Positions 1 to 8,897 of a stretch of DNA of 34,690 nt are shown here, piece by piece (position 1 is the first letter of the stretch; every line of letters starts with the position of its first letter). Position numbers and translations under genes: made by a program. A model generated the notes under the pieces. It was given only the letters and a program-made list of their open reading frames with translations. It had not been told where the DNA came from and ran no database searches. The DNA is from an uncultured Bacteroidia bacterium. Lineage in GTDB: Bacteria; Bacteroidota; Bacteroidia; Bacteroidales; UBA932. Location: positions 1-34,690 of the forward strand of contig CADBMD010000050.1 of NCBI GenBank assembly GCA_902795735.1, in the 5' to 3' direction.

Positions 1-12
1 CAGTCCTAATAC

Positions 13-86
13 GGTGCGATTAGTTCAGTTGGTAGAGCACCAGATTGTGGTTCTGGGTGTCGTGGGTTCGAGCCCCACATCGCACC
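13..86 (+). tRNA. tRNA-His (anticodon GTG)
   Basis: The sequence folds as a complete cloverleaf. The 7-bp acceptor stem GTGCGAT pairs with ATCGCAC at 79-85. It is extended by the histidine-specific extra pair G-1 (base 13) with C73 (base 86). The anticodon loop TTGTGGT places GTG at 47-49, and the T arm contains GGGTTCGAGCCCC. The 3' CCA is not encoded. The G-1:C73 pair and the anticodon together make the histidine assignment secure. A strong terminator follows directly. Confidence 0.97.
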
Positions 87-88
87 CT

Positions 89-125
89 AAAGTAAAAGCC
101 TCCCTTCTCGGGAGGCTTTTACTTT
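89..125 (+). terminator. Intrinsic terminator after tRNA-His
   Basis: Bases 89-104 and 110-125 form a perfect 16-bp inverted repeat around a 5-nt loop. The core is GCCTCCC/GGGAGGC and the outer part is AAAGTAAAA/TTTTACTTT, so the 3' arm itself provides the U-rich tract. It starts three bases after the tRNA ends. Confidence 0.9.
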
Positions 126-193
126 GGGGCGCGAGCGCCCTATAATCCCCCTGCACCACTCGGCCGGGCCCGGACGCCTGCTCCGTACTACCC

Positions 194-297
194 GAACTGT
201 GCGGGAAGGTTTTTTGGGGAAAACGTGACTTGGGAGTTCGGCGCGGAACTGTGCAGGAAGGTTTTTGGGGAAAATCGTGACCGGAGAGTTCCGAGAG
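194..297. repeat. Two tandem copies of a 52-bp repeat
   Basis: Copy 1 (194-245) and copy 2 (246-297) both begin GAACTGTGC, continue with GGAAGG, then T5-6 GGGG A4, CGTGAC and GAGTTC. They match over roughly four fifths of their length with compensating single-base indels around the GGGG run. The unit boundary is an inverted repeat, AGTTC/GAACT (235-239 and 246-250). The layout resembles an intergenic dispersed repeat rather than a gene. No further copy was noticed in the window. Confidence 0.7.
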
Positions 298-379
298 GTT
301 CTATGAAAACAGGCAAAATTGGGATGGCAGGGGTACTGGGTGATAGAGAACTGCGGCCGTTCGGCCAAGCATCTCGAAC

Positions 380-418
380 AAAAAGAAGGATGGCTGAAAG
401 CCATGCCTTCAGCCATCC
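380..418 (-). terminator. Terminator of the gyrA-TPR unit
   Basis: The inverted repeat GGATGGCTGAA (388-398) / TTCAGCCATCC (408-418) has a 9-nt loop. Read on the minus strand it is followed by TTCTTTTTGTT, and it lies 28 bp beyond the stop codon of the minus-strand TPR gene. This is a standard intrinsic-terminator arrangement. Confidence 0.85.
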
Positions 419-445
419 TCGCCTATACTATCTTAAAGTAAATTC

Positions 446-1762
446 CTATTTTGAAAGGAAGTTGTTGTACTTGTCGAAACCAGCCTGGAACTTAGGATCC
501 TCCTCACGGAAACGGAAGAAGACATTCTTCAGGTACTCAGCGATGCTGGACTTGATGGACTCATCCTTCGTGATCTCAAAAGCCTTCTCGAAAGGAGCGA
601 TGCAATTCTTGAACGCAACCTCGAACTGCTGGTAGAGAGCCATGTACTTGGCATCGTCAAGCTCGTTCTGAGCCTTCTCGACGATATCGGCAGCCTGATT
701 GTAATACATCAAACCTTCACCGATGTAGCCATATTCGTAGCTGGGATCGATCTCAGCGCACTTCTCGTAAGCCTTGACAGCCTCGTCATACTGATGGAGC
801 TGGCTGCGGACATTACCCTCGACATAGTAAAGCGAAGCATTGTTCGGCTCATTCTTCTTGGCATCGTCGATGAGGCTGAAAAGACGATCTGTGTCCTCGC
901 CACTTTCGATGTAGTAGTTGATGAGGCCGATCATGATACCCTGACTCTGAGGGAACTTGGCGAATCCCTTCTCGAGGTAGTCCTTTGCCAAAGCCTTTCC
1001 GGCAGCAGTGGTGTCAGTCCCGTTGATGCACTCCGCGATCTTGTTGTAGACCTCGCCGTCCTCGGCATAGTAACCCAACTCAAGGCACTTCTCGAAGAAA
1101 GGCTTTGCCTTTGAGAAGTCCTTAGCCGACCATGCTGTGAAACCAGCATTGTAGAGGGCATTGGTGTCGATCTTCTCGCAAGGTTTCGTGGAAGAAGCAT
1201 TGTAAGCCTGCACGAAATAGTCGCAAGCCTTGGAGACATTGCCGAAAGAATAGGCATTGTAAGCCTCCTGGGTGTACTTGTCGACGATGTTCTTGATACC
1301 TGCAGCAATGTCCTTGGTCTTGGTAGCCTTGGTGTCGAGGGCATAGGCCTGCTTGTAAGCATCCAATGCCTTGTCCAGGGCGTTCTCCACGACAGGCTTG
1401 GTCACCTCGATGATTTCCAGCTGCTGGTTAGCATTGAAATAAAGGTTCTTGTCAGCGAAGACCTGCTTTACGTACTGGGTACCTCCAAGAACTACATTCT
1501 CGGTAGAGATGGGCTTGTCGGATCCCATGGAAAGCTTGAGCTCGGTCTCGGTAGCGCCCTGCCATACGTTGGCTGAAGGAGCATTGTAGGCGTTCAGATA
1601 AGTCTCGGCGAGCTTGGTCCATGTTGCGACCTTAGCTGCCTTCTTCTCATTCTGCGAAGCGGCAACGGCTGCGTCGAGAGCCTTCTTTGCAGCTGCAGTT
1701 CCCTGGGCATTCGCTACCTGTACGGAAGCGATCAATGCCAAAACAATCAAAATCTTTTTCAT
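446..1762 (-). CDS. Secreted tetratricopeptide-repeat protein
   Basis: A 438-residue protein with a clear Sec signal peptide (MKKILIVLALIASVQVANA, cleavage before QG), so it is exported, most likely to the periplasm. Residues from about 130 onward contain helical repeats of TPR type. The clearest are near 215-235 (YNAGFTAWSAKDFSKAKPFF) and 310-350, where the YYVEGNVRSQLHQYDEAVKAYEKC-type pattern has the usual Gly/Ala/Tyr spacing. TPR proteins are scaffolds for protein contacts; no catalytic domain is visible and the partner is unknown. The gene starts about a dozen bases after the gyrA stop, so it is very likely cotranscribed with gyrA. From memory, this pairing occurs in other Bacteroidales. 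It ends in a good intrinsic terminator. Confidence 0.85.
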   Translation of the reverse strand: MKKILIVLALIASVQVANAQGTAAAKKALDAAVAASQNEKKAAKVATWTKLAETYLNAYNAPSANVWQGATETELKLSMGSDKPISTENVVLGGTQYVKQVFADKNLYFNANQQLEIIEVTKPVVENALDKALDAYKQAYALDTKATKTKDIAAGIKNIVDKYTQEAYNAYSFGNVSKACDYFVQAYNASSTKPCEKIDTNALYNAGFTAWSAKDFSKAKPFFEKCLELGYYAEDGEVYNKIAECINGTDTTAAGKALAKDYLEKGFAKFPQSQGIMIGLINYYIESGEDTDRLFSLIDDAKKNEPNNASLYYVEGNVRSQLHQYDEAVKAYEKCAEIDPSYEYGYIGEGLMYYNQAADIVEKAQNELDDAKYMALYQQFEVAFKNCIAPFEKAFEITKDESIKSSIAEYLKNVFFRFREEDPKFQAGFDKYNNFLSK

Positions 1763-1774
1763 GATTATCCAATG

Positions 1775-4291
1775 TTAGTTATTACCTTCTTCTTCACTAT
1801 TCTTTTCAACGTCCTCGTTGTTCTTGTCGACGGTAGAGACAGCCGCTATGGAGTCTCCCTCCTTTATGTTGATGAGTTTGACGCCCTGAGTCGCTCTTCC
1901 TGCGACACGGATGTCCGAGACCGCCATCCTTATGGTCAGACCGGACTTCTCGATTATCATGAGGTCGTTGTTCTCGGTCACATTCTTGATGGCTATCAGT
2001 TTTCCGGTCTTTTCGGTGATATTGATGGTCTTCACTCCCTTTCCTCCCCTCTTGGTAATCCTGTACTCATCAATGTCCGAACGCTTCCCGAAACCGTTCT
2101 CGCTCACAACCAGCACTGTGTGGTCGGCTGCATCCTCTGCATGTGGATCGAAGTTGATCGCACCGATCACTTCATCGTCTTCTTCAATATTGATGCCACG
2201 CACTCCGGTAGAAGTACGGCCCATCTCCCTGGCGTCCTTTTCATTGAAACGGCAGCAACGTCCTTCACGAGCAGCGATCAGGACCTCATCGTCCCCTGAT
2301 GTAAGCAGAGCCTCGACCAGGACATCGCCTTCACGCAGGTTGACGGCATTGACTCCAGCCGCCCTGGGATGTGAATATGCAGCCAGAGATGTCTTCTTGA
2401 TGATTCCCCTCTTTGTAACCAGAGCGATGCTGTGGCCGTTGACATATTCCTCATCCTTGAGGGTCTTGACATTTATATAGGCCTTGATCTTGTCGTCAGG
2501 GATGCTGATGACATTCTGGATAGCACGTCCCTTGGAGGCACGTGATCCTTCAGGAATCTCATAGACCTTGAGCCAGTAGCAACGGCCGCTGTTCGTAAAG
2601 AGGAGCATTGTGGAATGCATGTTGGCGATGTAGATGTGCTCGATGAAGTCTTCATCCCTCGTCGAGCTGCCTTTCATTCCGACACCTCCCCTGGCCTGGG
2701 TACGGTACTCGGTCAGCGGAGTCCTCTTTATGTAGCCCAGATGGGAGATAGTGATCACCACGTCCTCATCTGCATAGAAGTCCTCCGGATTGAATTCTTC
2801 TTCGGAAGGACGGATCTCTGTGCGGCGGGGGTCACCGTACTTTTCCTTGAGTTCCATCGTCTCAGCCTTGACGATCTTGAGCTGCTCCTCGACGCTTCCG
2901 AGAATCTGGTTGCAACGGGCGATGAATCGCTCGAGCTCGTCGTATTCGGCCTGGAGTTTCTCCCTTTCGAGTCCGGTGAGCTGGCGCAGACGCATTTCAA
3001 CGATTGCAGTAGCCTGGACTTCGGTGAAATCGAACGTGGACATGAGTTCGGATTTGGCATCATCCACACTGGCAGAGTGGCGGATTATCCGGATGATCTC
3101 ATCGATGACGTCGATGGCTTTGAGCAGGCCTTCGAGGATATGTGCCCTCTTCTGGGCCTTGTCCAACTCGAACTTTGTCCTCCTCACTATCACTTCGTGA
3201 CGGAAATCCACGAAATTGGCGATGAGCTGCTTCAGGGACAACGTCTGGGGACGGCCGCCGACAAGGGCGACGTTGTTGAAAGCGAAACTGGACTGAAGTG
3301 AAGTGTACTTGAACAGGGTATTGAGCACCACGTTGGAATTGGAGCCCTGCTTGACACGGATCACGACACGGACTCCCTCACGGGATGTCTCGTCGTTGAT
3401 GTAGGTGATCCCTTCGATCTTCTTGTCCTCGACCAGCTGGCCGATCTTTTCGATCATCTCCTTCTTGTTGACCATGTAGGGGATCTCGGTCACAACGATG
3501 GTTTCCCTACCGTTGTCAGCGACTTCGATCTCTGTCCTCGCACGGACGACAACCCTTCCACGGCCGGTCTCGTAAGCTTCCTTGATGCCGCTCATGCCCA
3601 TGATTATGCCTCCCGTAGGGAAATCAGGGCCCTTGATGTACTGCATCAAGCCATCAGTGTCGATATCGGGATTGTCGATGTAGGCGCAAATGGCATCGCA
3701 GCACTCGCCAAGGTTGTGCGGAGCCATGTTGGTAGCCATACCGACGGCGATTCCGGAAGAACCGTTCAGGAGAAGCAGCGGAGCCTTGGTCGGGAGGACC
3801 GTAGGTTCCTGTTCCGTGTCATCGAAGTTATTGGTCATGTCGACGGTGTTCTTCTCGATGTCGCCGAGAATCTCCTCCGTGATCTTCTGGAGCTTTGCCT
3901 CCGTATACCTCATGGCAGCGACCGGGTCTCCGTCCATGGAACCGAAGTTCCCCTGCCCGAAGACGGTGGGATACCGCTGGTTCCAAGGCTGGGCCAGCCT
4001 CGCCAGGGCATCATAGACGCTGGAATCTCCATGCGGGTGGTATTTTCCGAGAACTTCACCGACTATCTTTGCACATTTGCGGGTCGGACCGGAATATGGC
4101 AGGCCGAGGCCGTCCATGCCGTAAAGGACCCTTCTCTGAACCGGCTTGAGACCATCCCTGACATCAGGGAGGGCACGCGAAACGATGACGGACATCGAAT
4201 AATCGATGTACGCCGAACGCATCTCCTGATCGATCTCAACCGGCTCGATTATGCCTGTCTGTCCCTCAACAATCTTTTCCTCACTATCCAT
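1775..4291 (-). CDS. gyrA: DNA gyrase subunit A
   Basis: 838 residues, normal for GyrA. Gyrase is a GyrA2GyrB2 ATP-dependent type II topoisomerase that introduces negative supercoils; GyrA carries the cleavage-religation active site and the DNA-wrapping domain. The breakage-reunion domain occupies about residues 10-500, with the catalytic tyrosine at Y129 in AAMRYTE. The C-terminal beta-pinwheel contains a GyrA box, TKRGGKG, in place of the canonical QRRGGKG. This box separates GyrA from ParC, and the T/K changes leave the RGGKG core intact. In the quinolone-resistance region ([11 protein letters not shown]) the positions equivalent to E. coli S83 and D87 are S90 and D94, the residues usual in susceptible enzymes. 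The acidic, Asn/Glu-rich C-terminal tail is common. It is divergent from clpC and followed by the TPR gene. Confidence 0.97.
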   Translation of the reverse strand: MDSEEKIVEGQTGIIEPVEIDQEMRSAYIDYSMSVIVSRALPDVRDGLKPVQRRVLYGMDGLGLPYSGPTRKCAKIVGEVLGKYHPHGDSSVYDALARLAQPWNQRYPTVFGQGNFGSMDGDPVAAMRYTEAKLQKITEEILGDIEKNTVDMTNNFDDTEQEPTVLPTKAPLLLLNGSSGIAVGMATNMAPHNLGECCDAICAYIDNPDIDTDGLMQYIKGPDFPTGGIIMGMSGIKEAYETGRGRVVVRARTEIEVADNGRETIVVTEIPYMVNKKEMIEKIGQLVEDKKIEGITYINDETSREGVRVVIRVKQGSNSNVVLNTLFKYTSLQSSFAFNNVALVGGRPQTLSLKQLIANFVDFRHEVIVRRTKFELDKAQKRAHILEGLLKAIDVIDEIIRIIRHSASVDDAKSELMSTFDFTEVQATAIVEMRLRQLTGLEREKLQAEYDELERFIARCNQILGSVEEQLKIVKAETMELKEKYGDPRRTEIRPSEEEFNPEDFYADEDVVITISHLGYIKRTPLTEYRTQARGGVGMKGSSTRDEDFIEHIYIANMHSTMLLFTNSGRCYWLKVYEIPEGSRASKGRAIQNVISIPDDKIKAYINVKTLKDEEYVNGHSIALVTKRGIIKKTSLAAYSHPRAAGVNAVNLREGDVLVEALLTSGDDEVLIAAREGRCCRFNEKDAREMGRTSTGVRGINIEEDDEVIGAINFDPHAEDAADHTVLVVSENGFGKRSDIDEYRITKRGGKGVKTINITEKTGKLIAIKNVTENNDLMIIEKSGLTIRMAVSDIRVAGRATQGVKLINIKEGDSIAAVSTVDKNNEDVEKNSEEEGNN

Positions 4292-4317
4292 AAAAATTAA
4301 CCTTTGTCATAAACATG

Positions 4318-4349
4318 CGAATTTAGTTATTTTTTCCCACTTAGGCAAT
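4318..4349 (-). promoter_or_regulatory. Candidate gyrA promoter
   Basis: On the minus strand ATTG (4346-4349) is followed by 20 bases and then TAAATTCG (4318-4325). Each box has one mismatch to the Bacteroidetes sigma-ABfr consensus (TTTG, 19-21 bases, TAnnTTTG). Transcription would begin near 4312, about 20 bases before the gyrA start codon. Inferred from sequence only. Confidence 0.35.
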
Positions 4350-4364
4350 AGTGCCAAAGTGGCA
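4344..4364. promoter_or_regulatory. Overlapping inverted repeats between gyrA and clpC
   Basis: GGCA-atag-TGCC (4344-4355) overlaps TGCCA-aag-TGGCA (4352-4364), giving two nested dyads in the 159-bp divergent intergenic region. They sit next to the proposed gyrA -33 box and upstream of the proposed clpC promoter, so a protein bound here could affect both genes. They do not match CIRCE. The arms are short and may be chance. Confidence 0.25.
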
Positions 4365-4388
4365 GTCCGAGAATATTGTCGCATGGTA

Positions 4389-4420
4389 CTTGCAAGAGAG
4401 ACGGATTATCGTTATCTTGG
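4389..4420 (+). promoter_or_regulatory. Candidate clpC promoter
   Basis: CTTG (4389-4392, close to TTTG) is followed by about 20 bases and TATCTTGG (4413-4420), which has one mismatch to TAnnTTTG. This would place the start of transcription near 4427 and leave a leader of about 24 bases before the clpC ATG at 4451. Sequence inference only. Confidence 0.35.
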
Positions 4421-4450
4421 CATTTCAGCTAAACCAGGAAATATTCAATT

Positions 4451-6811
4451 ATGGAAATAAAGATATCAGACGAACTGAACAGCATAATCCGCTATGCCCG
4501 CGAAGAAGCGATGCGTACCGGCAGCTATGGAATCAGCCCCGACCATCTCTTCCTCGGAATGATGCGTCAGGCCGACAACAACGCCTGCAAGGTCCTGACG
4601 GGCCTTGGCATCGACATCGACGGGTTCAAGAGATTCATCGACAGCCACATATTCACAAACGAGTCCATCCCCTACTCCGAGTCGGACAAGATTTCTTTCT
4701 CGAGGTATGCCCAGAACGTGTTGAGCATAACGGTCATGGAAGCATCCAAGATGAATGCCGCCGAAGCAAGTTCCCTCCACCTTTTGCTCGCATTGTGCCG
4801 CACTACTGAGAACTATGGCCAGGCCTATCTCAGGCAGCATGGCGTTGATTATGGAAGGCTCCTCGCATACATGAGGGACGAAGGCCTGCTGGACTATTCC
4901 AACCAGCAGGGATCCGGAGGCGAAAGCAGCTCCGACAATGATGGTGAAGAAGGGAATGATGGCGGTCAGGAAGGAGGAAACAATCCTTCCGGCAAGGTAA
5001 AGATCGAGGATTTCGGATTCGATCTCACCAAAGCCGCGGCTGAAGGCAAACTGGATCCCGTAGTCGGCAGGGACACTGAAATCGCCAGGGTCATCGAAAT
5101 CCTCGGCAGGCGCAAGAAGAACAACCCGATGCTGATCGGCGAACCCGGCGTCGGAAAATCCGCCATTGTTGAAGGGATAGCCCAGAGGATTGCCAGCGGC
5201 AGCATCTCGCCGGTCCTAGCGAAAAAGAAACTGATATCCCTCGACATAGCCTCCGTCGTGGCCGGCACAAAATACCGTGGAGATTTCGAGAAAAGGCTCA
5301 AGGCCATAATCAAGGAAGCCAGCACCAATCCCGACATCATCCTCTTCATCGACGAATTCCACACCATAGTAGGTGCCGGTGGAGCCCAGGGCAGCCTTGA
5401 CGCAGCCAACATGCTGAAACCGGCGCTGGCTCGCGGAGAGCTCCAGTGCATAGGTGCAACCACCATGGATGAATTCGCCAAGATAGTCGAGAAAGACGGA
5501 GCCCTGGACAGGCGCTTCCAGAAGATTGTGGTCGAACCGACCGACATACCGCAGTCCATATCGATCCTCAACAACATAAAGCCCAACTACGAGGAATTCC
5601 ACAAGGTGACCTACAGCGAGGAAGCCATCGAGGCTTGCGTACGGCTGACCGACCGCTACGTCACTGACAAGTTCCTTCCTGACAAGGCCATCGACGCCAT
5701 GGACGAGGCTGGTTCGATGGTTAGGCTGAGCCTGACGAAGGACAAGAAGACCGGCAACGTCGTCGACTCTGAAGACATTGCGACAGTAGTCTCCAAGATG
5801 ACCGGGATTCCGGTCAACAAGGTAGCGGAAAGCGAGAGAGGCAGGATCATCAAGATGAAGGACAGGCTCCAGGGCCGGATCATCGGCCAGGACGAAGCCA
5901 TTGACAAAGTCGTGAGGGCTATCAGGCGCAACAGGGCCGGCCTTAAGGATCCCGGCAGGCCGATCGGCACCTTCCTGTTCTTCGGTCCTACCGGAGTCGG
6001 GAAGACCCAGCTCGCAAAATGCCTTGCTGAATATCTCTTCGATTCGGAAGAGAACATGGTCCGCATCGACATGAGTGAATACATGGAAAAATTCACCGTC
6101 TCACGCCTCATCGGCGCCCCTCCCGGATACGTAGGCTACGAAGAAGGCGGGCAGCTCAGCGAAAGGGTCCGGCGGAAGCCGTACTGCGTAGTGCTTCTCG
6201 ACGAGATAGAGAAAGCCCACCCGGACATATTCAACATCCTTCTCCAGGTGCTGGATGACGGTCATCTTACGGACAGCAATGGCCGCGTGGTTAATTTCAA
6301 GAACACCATCGTCATCATGACATCCAATGTCGGAAGCCGCGAGCTTGATGAATATGGAACCGGCGTAGGCTTCGCCACCGCCGGAAAGAACGTGGCCCAG
6401 TCACGCCAATCCGTCCTTGAAAAGGCCATCAAGAAGAATTTCCCTCCTGAGTTCATAAACAGGGTGGACGAGCAGGTGTTTTTCAATGCCCTGACGAAGG
6501 AAGACATTGAAAAGATCATCGACATCGAACTGAAGGAGCTTCGCGAGAGGGCCGAGGAGGCCGGGTACAAGCTCACCATCACTCCTTCAGCCAAGAGGTT
6601 CATCGCCGAAGCCGGCTACGACCCGGCTTTCGGAGCAAGGCCCTTGAAGCGTGCAGTGATGCGTTACGTAGAGGATCCTGTCTCAGAATTCATAATCTCC
6701 GACAGGCTCCTTCAGGGACGCCGTAAAAAAGGCTCGGATGCGCTGCGCAACCTGAAGGTCGGCCTCACACCCGAGAAAGACAACACTATGGTCTCCCTTA
6801 AGGAAGACTGA
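4451..6811 (+). CDS. clpC: ClpC-type AAA+ protease unfoldase lacking the middle domain
   Basis: A 786-residue, two-AAA+ Clp ATPase that would unfold substrates and feed them to ClpP. A Clp_N double repeat spans about residues 5-140, followed by an acidic Gly/Ser/Asn-rich linker (155-180). AAA1 has Walker A GEPGVGKS (230-237) and Walker B with D301-E302. AAA2 has Walker A GPTGVGKT (512-519) and Walker B with D584-E585. A VGF tripeptide (in TGVGFATAG) sits where ClpC carries its ClpP-docking loop, so ClpP partnership is likely; clpP itself is not in this window. Usual Bacteroidetes ClpC is about 840 residues with a roughly 50-60-residue coiled-coil middle (M) domain after the VRLS motif. Here V424-RLS is followed by only about 14 residues before SEDIATVV, so the M domain is missing and the architecture is closer to ClpA. 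It is divergent from gyrA and converges on the phosphodiesterase gene. Confidence 0.93.
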   Translation: MEIKISDELNSIIRYAREEAMRTGSYGISPDHLFLGMMRQADNNACKVLTGLGIDIDGFKRFIDSHIFTNESIPYSESDKISFSRYAQNVLSITVMEASKMNAAEASSLHLLLALCRTTENYGQAYLRQHGVDYGRLLAYMRDEGLLDYSNQQGSGGESSSDNDGEEGNDGGQEGGNNPSGKVKIEDFGFDLTKAAAEGKLDPVVGRDTEIARVIEILGRRKKNNPMLIGEPGVGKSAIVEGIAQRIASGSISPVLAKKKLISLDIASVVAGTKYRGDFEKRLKAIIKEASTNPDIILFIDEFHTIVGAGGAQGSLDAANMLKPALARGELQCIGATTMDEFAKIVEKDGALDRRFQKIVVEPTDIPQSISILNNIKPNYEEFHKVTYSEEAIEACVRLTDRYVTDKFLPDKAIDAMDEAGSMVRLSLTKDKKTGNVVDSEDIATVVSKMTGIPVNKVAESERGRIIKMKDRLQGRIIGQDEAIDKVVRAIRRNRAGLKDPGRPIGTFLFFGPTGVGKTQLAKCLAEYLFDSEENMVRIDMSEYMEKFTVSRLIGAPPGYVGYEEGGQLSERVRRKPYCVVLLDEIEKAHPDIFNILLQVLDDGHLTDSNGRVVNFKNTIVIMTSNVGSRELDEYGTGVGFATAGKNVAQSRQSVLEKAIKKNFPPEFINRVDEQVFFNALTKEDIEKIIDIELKELRERAEEAGYKLTITPSAKRFIAEAGYDPAFGARPLKRAVMRYVEDPVSEFIISDRLLQGRRKKGSDALRNLKVGLTPEKDNTMVSLKED

Positions 6812-6818
6812 TTCCTTA
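6799..6818. terminator. Short inverted repeat spanning two convergent stop codons
   Basis: TAAGGAA (6799-6805) and TTCCTTA (6812-6818) flank a 6-nt loop containing the clpC TGA. The 3' arm contains the TAA stop of the opposing phosphodiesterase gene. The stem is AT-rich and weak, so a role as a bidirectional terminator is only a suggestion. No better terminator is visible between these two genes. Confidence 0.3.
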
Positions 6819-7703
6819 TTCGTAGATCTGCTCCACGTTGCGTGCGTAGCTCTGCTCAGGGAGCTTGACTCCGAGCAAGTCTGCGAGGATGGCGGCAACG
6901 TCGAACTGCATCACGCTCACGTCGTCGAAGCAGAAATCTTTCTTTATCCCTTTTCCACAGACGATGAGAGGTGTCTCCATCTCCATCATCGATATTCCGC
7001 CATGCCCATAGTTGATTCCACCATGGTCAGAGGTGATGACGACTACGGACTTGTCCCAGATACCTGCTTCCTTGATGGCCTCGATGGTCTTCCCGATCCA
7101 GCCGTCGAGTTCCTTCAGTTTCTTGTAATACTCAGGAGTGTCATGCCCGGCGCTATGCCCGACGTGGTCAGGATCGTCATAGACAAAAGCGGCGAAACGA
7201 GGCTTCTTCTCGAGAATATACTTGCAGCTTTCTTCGCAGAGGTCTGCCTGTGGGACCTTTGCCTCGTAAGAGACGGAAAGGGTGTCGATCAGGTACTTGA
7301 TGCCGCTCCACTCATGAAGGCAGCCTATCTCGGCATCCGGTTCCTTCTCCCTGAGAAGCTGGAAGACTGTCGGGAATATCCCGTTTTTCGAAAGATACCT
7401 GGGCTCAAGGTCGGGCTTCTCGGAGCAGCACTCATAGAATCCATGGATTTCAGGGCCCACTCCCATGAACATTGCAGCCCAGTTCGTGGCGCTGTGGGAA
7501 GGAAGGACGGTCCTCTTCTTGATGGTCCATGCGCCATCCTTCATAAGCTGCTTCACATTCGTCATGTCGGAGTTCTCCACACTGTAGGAGCCCCAACCGT
7601 CAAGACCGATAAAAAACACATGTTCCACTTCGTGGCTCTTAGGGCCACATGATGAGAGCATCAGGGCCGCGGCCAACATGACCAGCGATAATTTGATTCT
7701 CAT
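6816..7703 (-). CDS. Alkaline-phosphatase-superfamily phosphodiesterase lipoprotein
   Basis: 295 residues with a lipoprotein signal peptide (lipobox LSSC, acylated C19), so it should be membrane-anchored outside the cytoplasm. It belongs to the nucleotide pyrophosphatase/type I phosphodiesterase branch of the alkaline phosphatase superfamily, two-metal enzymes that hydrolyse phosphomonoesters or diesters. The expected residues are present: D35 (GLDGWG), nucleophile candidate T65 (RTVLPSHS), D179 and H183 (DPDHVGH), D226-H227 (TSDHGG) and H234 (GHGG). The length is shorter than eukaryotic NPPs but normal for bacterial stand-alone members. The substrate cannot be read from sequence. The gene begins 23 bp after the SGNH hydrolase gene on the same strand, so they probably share a transcript. 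Its stop is 4 bp from the clpC stop. Confidence 0.85.
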   Translation of the reverse strand: MRIKLSLVMLAAALMLSSCGPKSHEVEHVFFIGLDGWGSYSVENSDMTNVKQLMKDGAWTIKKRTVLPSHSATNWAAMFMGVGPEIHGFYECCSEKPDLEPRYLSKNGIFPTVFQLLREKEPDAEIGCLHEWSGIKYLIDTLSVSYEAKVPQADLCEESCKYILEKKPRFAAFVYDDPDHVGHSAGHDTPEYYKKLKELDGWIGKTIEAIKEAGIWDKSVVVITSDHGGINYGHGGISMMEMETPLIVCGKGIKKDFCFDDVSVMQFDVAAILADLLGVKLPEQSYARNVEQIYE

Positions 7704-7726
7704 GATTCCTGTTATTTTGACAATAC

Positions 7727-8836
7727 TTATTTCTTCAATGCTTTCTTCAAAGTCGGGAGCACATATTCAGTGTAGCGCATCATGCCGAGGTCTGTGAAAT
7801 GGGTGCCGTCGACAGTAGCTTCGCCGTCTTCCCCGAGCATCTTGTCACCCTTGATGTAATAGATCCGCTTCTCCCCTGCCTTCTTCAGTTTCTCATAAAC
7901 CGCCCTCATGAACGCATTCCTGGCCTCCATGTCAGCTGCTCCAGCCTTGTCGAAGACATAATGCGGATAGTTGGGATTCTCTATGAACACTATAGGCACG
8001 GTAGGGTGGGCATCTCTCAGGATCCTGAAGAACTTCTCTTCCCTCTCGTCGATCACTTCATGCCCGCAGTTGGGCACATTGTCCAGGACGAACAGGGATG
8101 GATCCTCCACCTGGGCCATAAGTTCTGCGATCTCATAATCCAGTAAGGCATTGCCGCTGAAGCCAAGATTGATGACTTCCCTGTCAAGACGACGGGAAAT
8201 GATGTTGGTGAAAGCCATTCCCGGCCTGTTGGCACAGCCTCCCTGAAGGATGCTTGTCCCATACATCACTATAGGCGAGCCCTTCTTCGGGCTGTCCAGG
8301 GCAGGCTGGTCTATCACGGATCCTTCATCAACTCCGATCTCAAGTCTCTTCACTCCTTCGTAGAGCGAAAGATAGACGATGTACTCCCTCATCACCGGCT
8401 CCATGTTGCCGATTACCTTCAAGTCGTTGAGAGTATCCCTTGCCGGACGCGCGCTCTTGACGAATCTCCAGTGCCCGTCAACAGGATCCTGGGAATAGAG
8501 GTCCAGCCCGCGGGTACCGGTGTCAGTCATGTGGTTCATCGTATTGAGGCCCGAAGAGATCCACCTCAGACGGATGTAGGAGGAATTGCTCCTGAAACGC
8601 ACCGAGATACCGGACGAATGGCGGGCGAGATCCCAGACCGGTTTCCTGATTACCCCTTCGAGTGACTGAGGGAGCCTTTCGTAAGTCGCGGAAGTATTCT
8701 CTATTGCCTTTCCATAGATAGGAAAGACAGAAGCATCCACATAGACAGTTCGTTCCACTTCCTGGGCTACGATGGAGAATTGCCCTGCAATGGCAAGCAG
8801 GATGAACGATACGATAAACCTGGACACAGATTTCAT
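7727..8836 (-). CDS. Secreted SGNH/GDSL hydrolase (GxDLY type)
   Basis: 369 residues with a Sec signal peptide ending near IVAQ. The N-terminal half is a beta-sandwich module carrying the GxDLY signature (GLDLYS, about residue 122-127), as in Pfam SGNH_hydro N-terminal families. The C-terminal half is a Lipase_GDSL_3-type SGNH esterase with catalytic S195 in YGTSILQGG, the block II glycine in NLGFSGN, and the D343/H346 pair in DGTHFTDLG. These enzymes remove acyl groups from glycans or lipids; the substrate is unknown. It is the first gene of a two-gene minus-strand unit with the phosphodiesterase. It is divergent from the GH116 gene across only 61 bp, which suggests joint control and possibly a shared substrate. 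Confidence 0.87.
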   Translation of the reverse strand: MKSVSRFIVSFILLAIAGQFSIVAQEVERTVYVDASVFPIYGKAIENTSATYERLPQSLEGVIRKPVWDLARHSSGISVRFRSNSSYIRLRWISSGLNTMNHMTDTGTRGLDLYSQDPVDGHWRFVKSARPARDTLNDLKVIGNMEPVMREYIVYLSLYEGVKRLEIGVDEGSVIDQPALDSPKKGSPIVMYGTSILQGGCANRPGMAFTNIISRRLDREVINLGFSGNALLDYEIAELMAQVEDPSLFVLDNVPNCGHEVIDEREEKFFRILRDAHPTVPIVFIENPNYPHYVFDKAGAADMEARNAFMRAVYEKLKKAGEKRIYYIKGDKMLGEDGEATVDGTHFTDLGMMRYTEYVLPTLKKALKK

Positions 8837-8866
8837 TTCGAGAGTAAAAATTGATTATTGTTAATG

Positions 8867-8874
8867 CAAATATA
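8867..8874 (-). promoter_or_regulatory. -7 promoter element of the SGNH hydrolase unit
   Basis: An exact TATATTTG (match to TAnnTTTG) lies on the minus strand 30 bp before the ATG at 8836. No good -33 TTTG is at the right distance (the equivalent bases read ACTG), so the promoter may need an activator. The opposite strand has TATTTTTA at 8886-8893, a weaker candidate for the GH116 gene. Confidence 0.55.
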
Positions 8875-8897
8875 GCCAAAAACGTTATTTTTACAGT

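Larger units (their letters stand above)
126..445. other. Gene-free stretch between tRNA-His and TPR gene
   Basis: About 320 bases with no convincing gene. Open frames on both strands run through it, but they are low-complexity, Arg/Pro-rich translations with no recognisable domain. The stretch holds a tandem 52-bp repeat (194-297) and the terminator of the minus-strand TPR gene (about 380-418). Nothing else is recognisable. Confidence 0.6.

Noticed and set aside
225..635. A plus-strand open frame starting at GTG 225 through the tandem repeat
   Set aside because: It crosses the terminator and runs into the antisense of the TPR gene. The translation has no recognisable domain and the start lies inside a repeat.
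1775..4291. ParC (topoisomerase IV) instead of GyrA
   Set aside because: A GyrA box (TKRGGKG) is present in the C-terminal domain, which ParC lacks, and the length and neighbourhood fit GyrA.
4344..4364. A CIRCE heat-shock element upstream of clpC
   Set aside because: The dyads here have 4-5-bp arms and do not match the long CIRCE arms or spacing.
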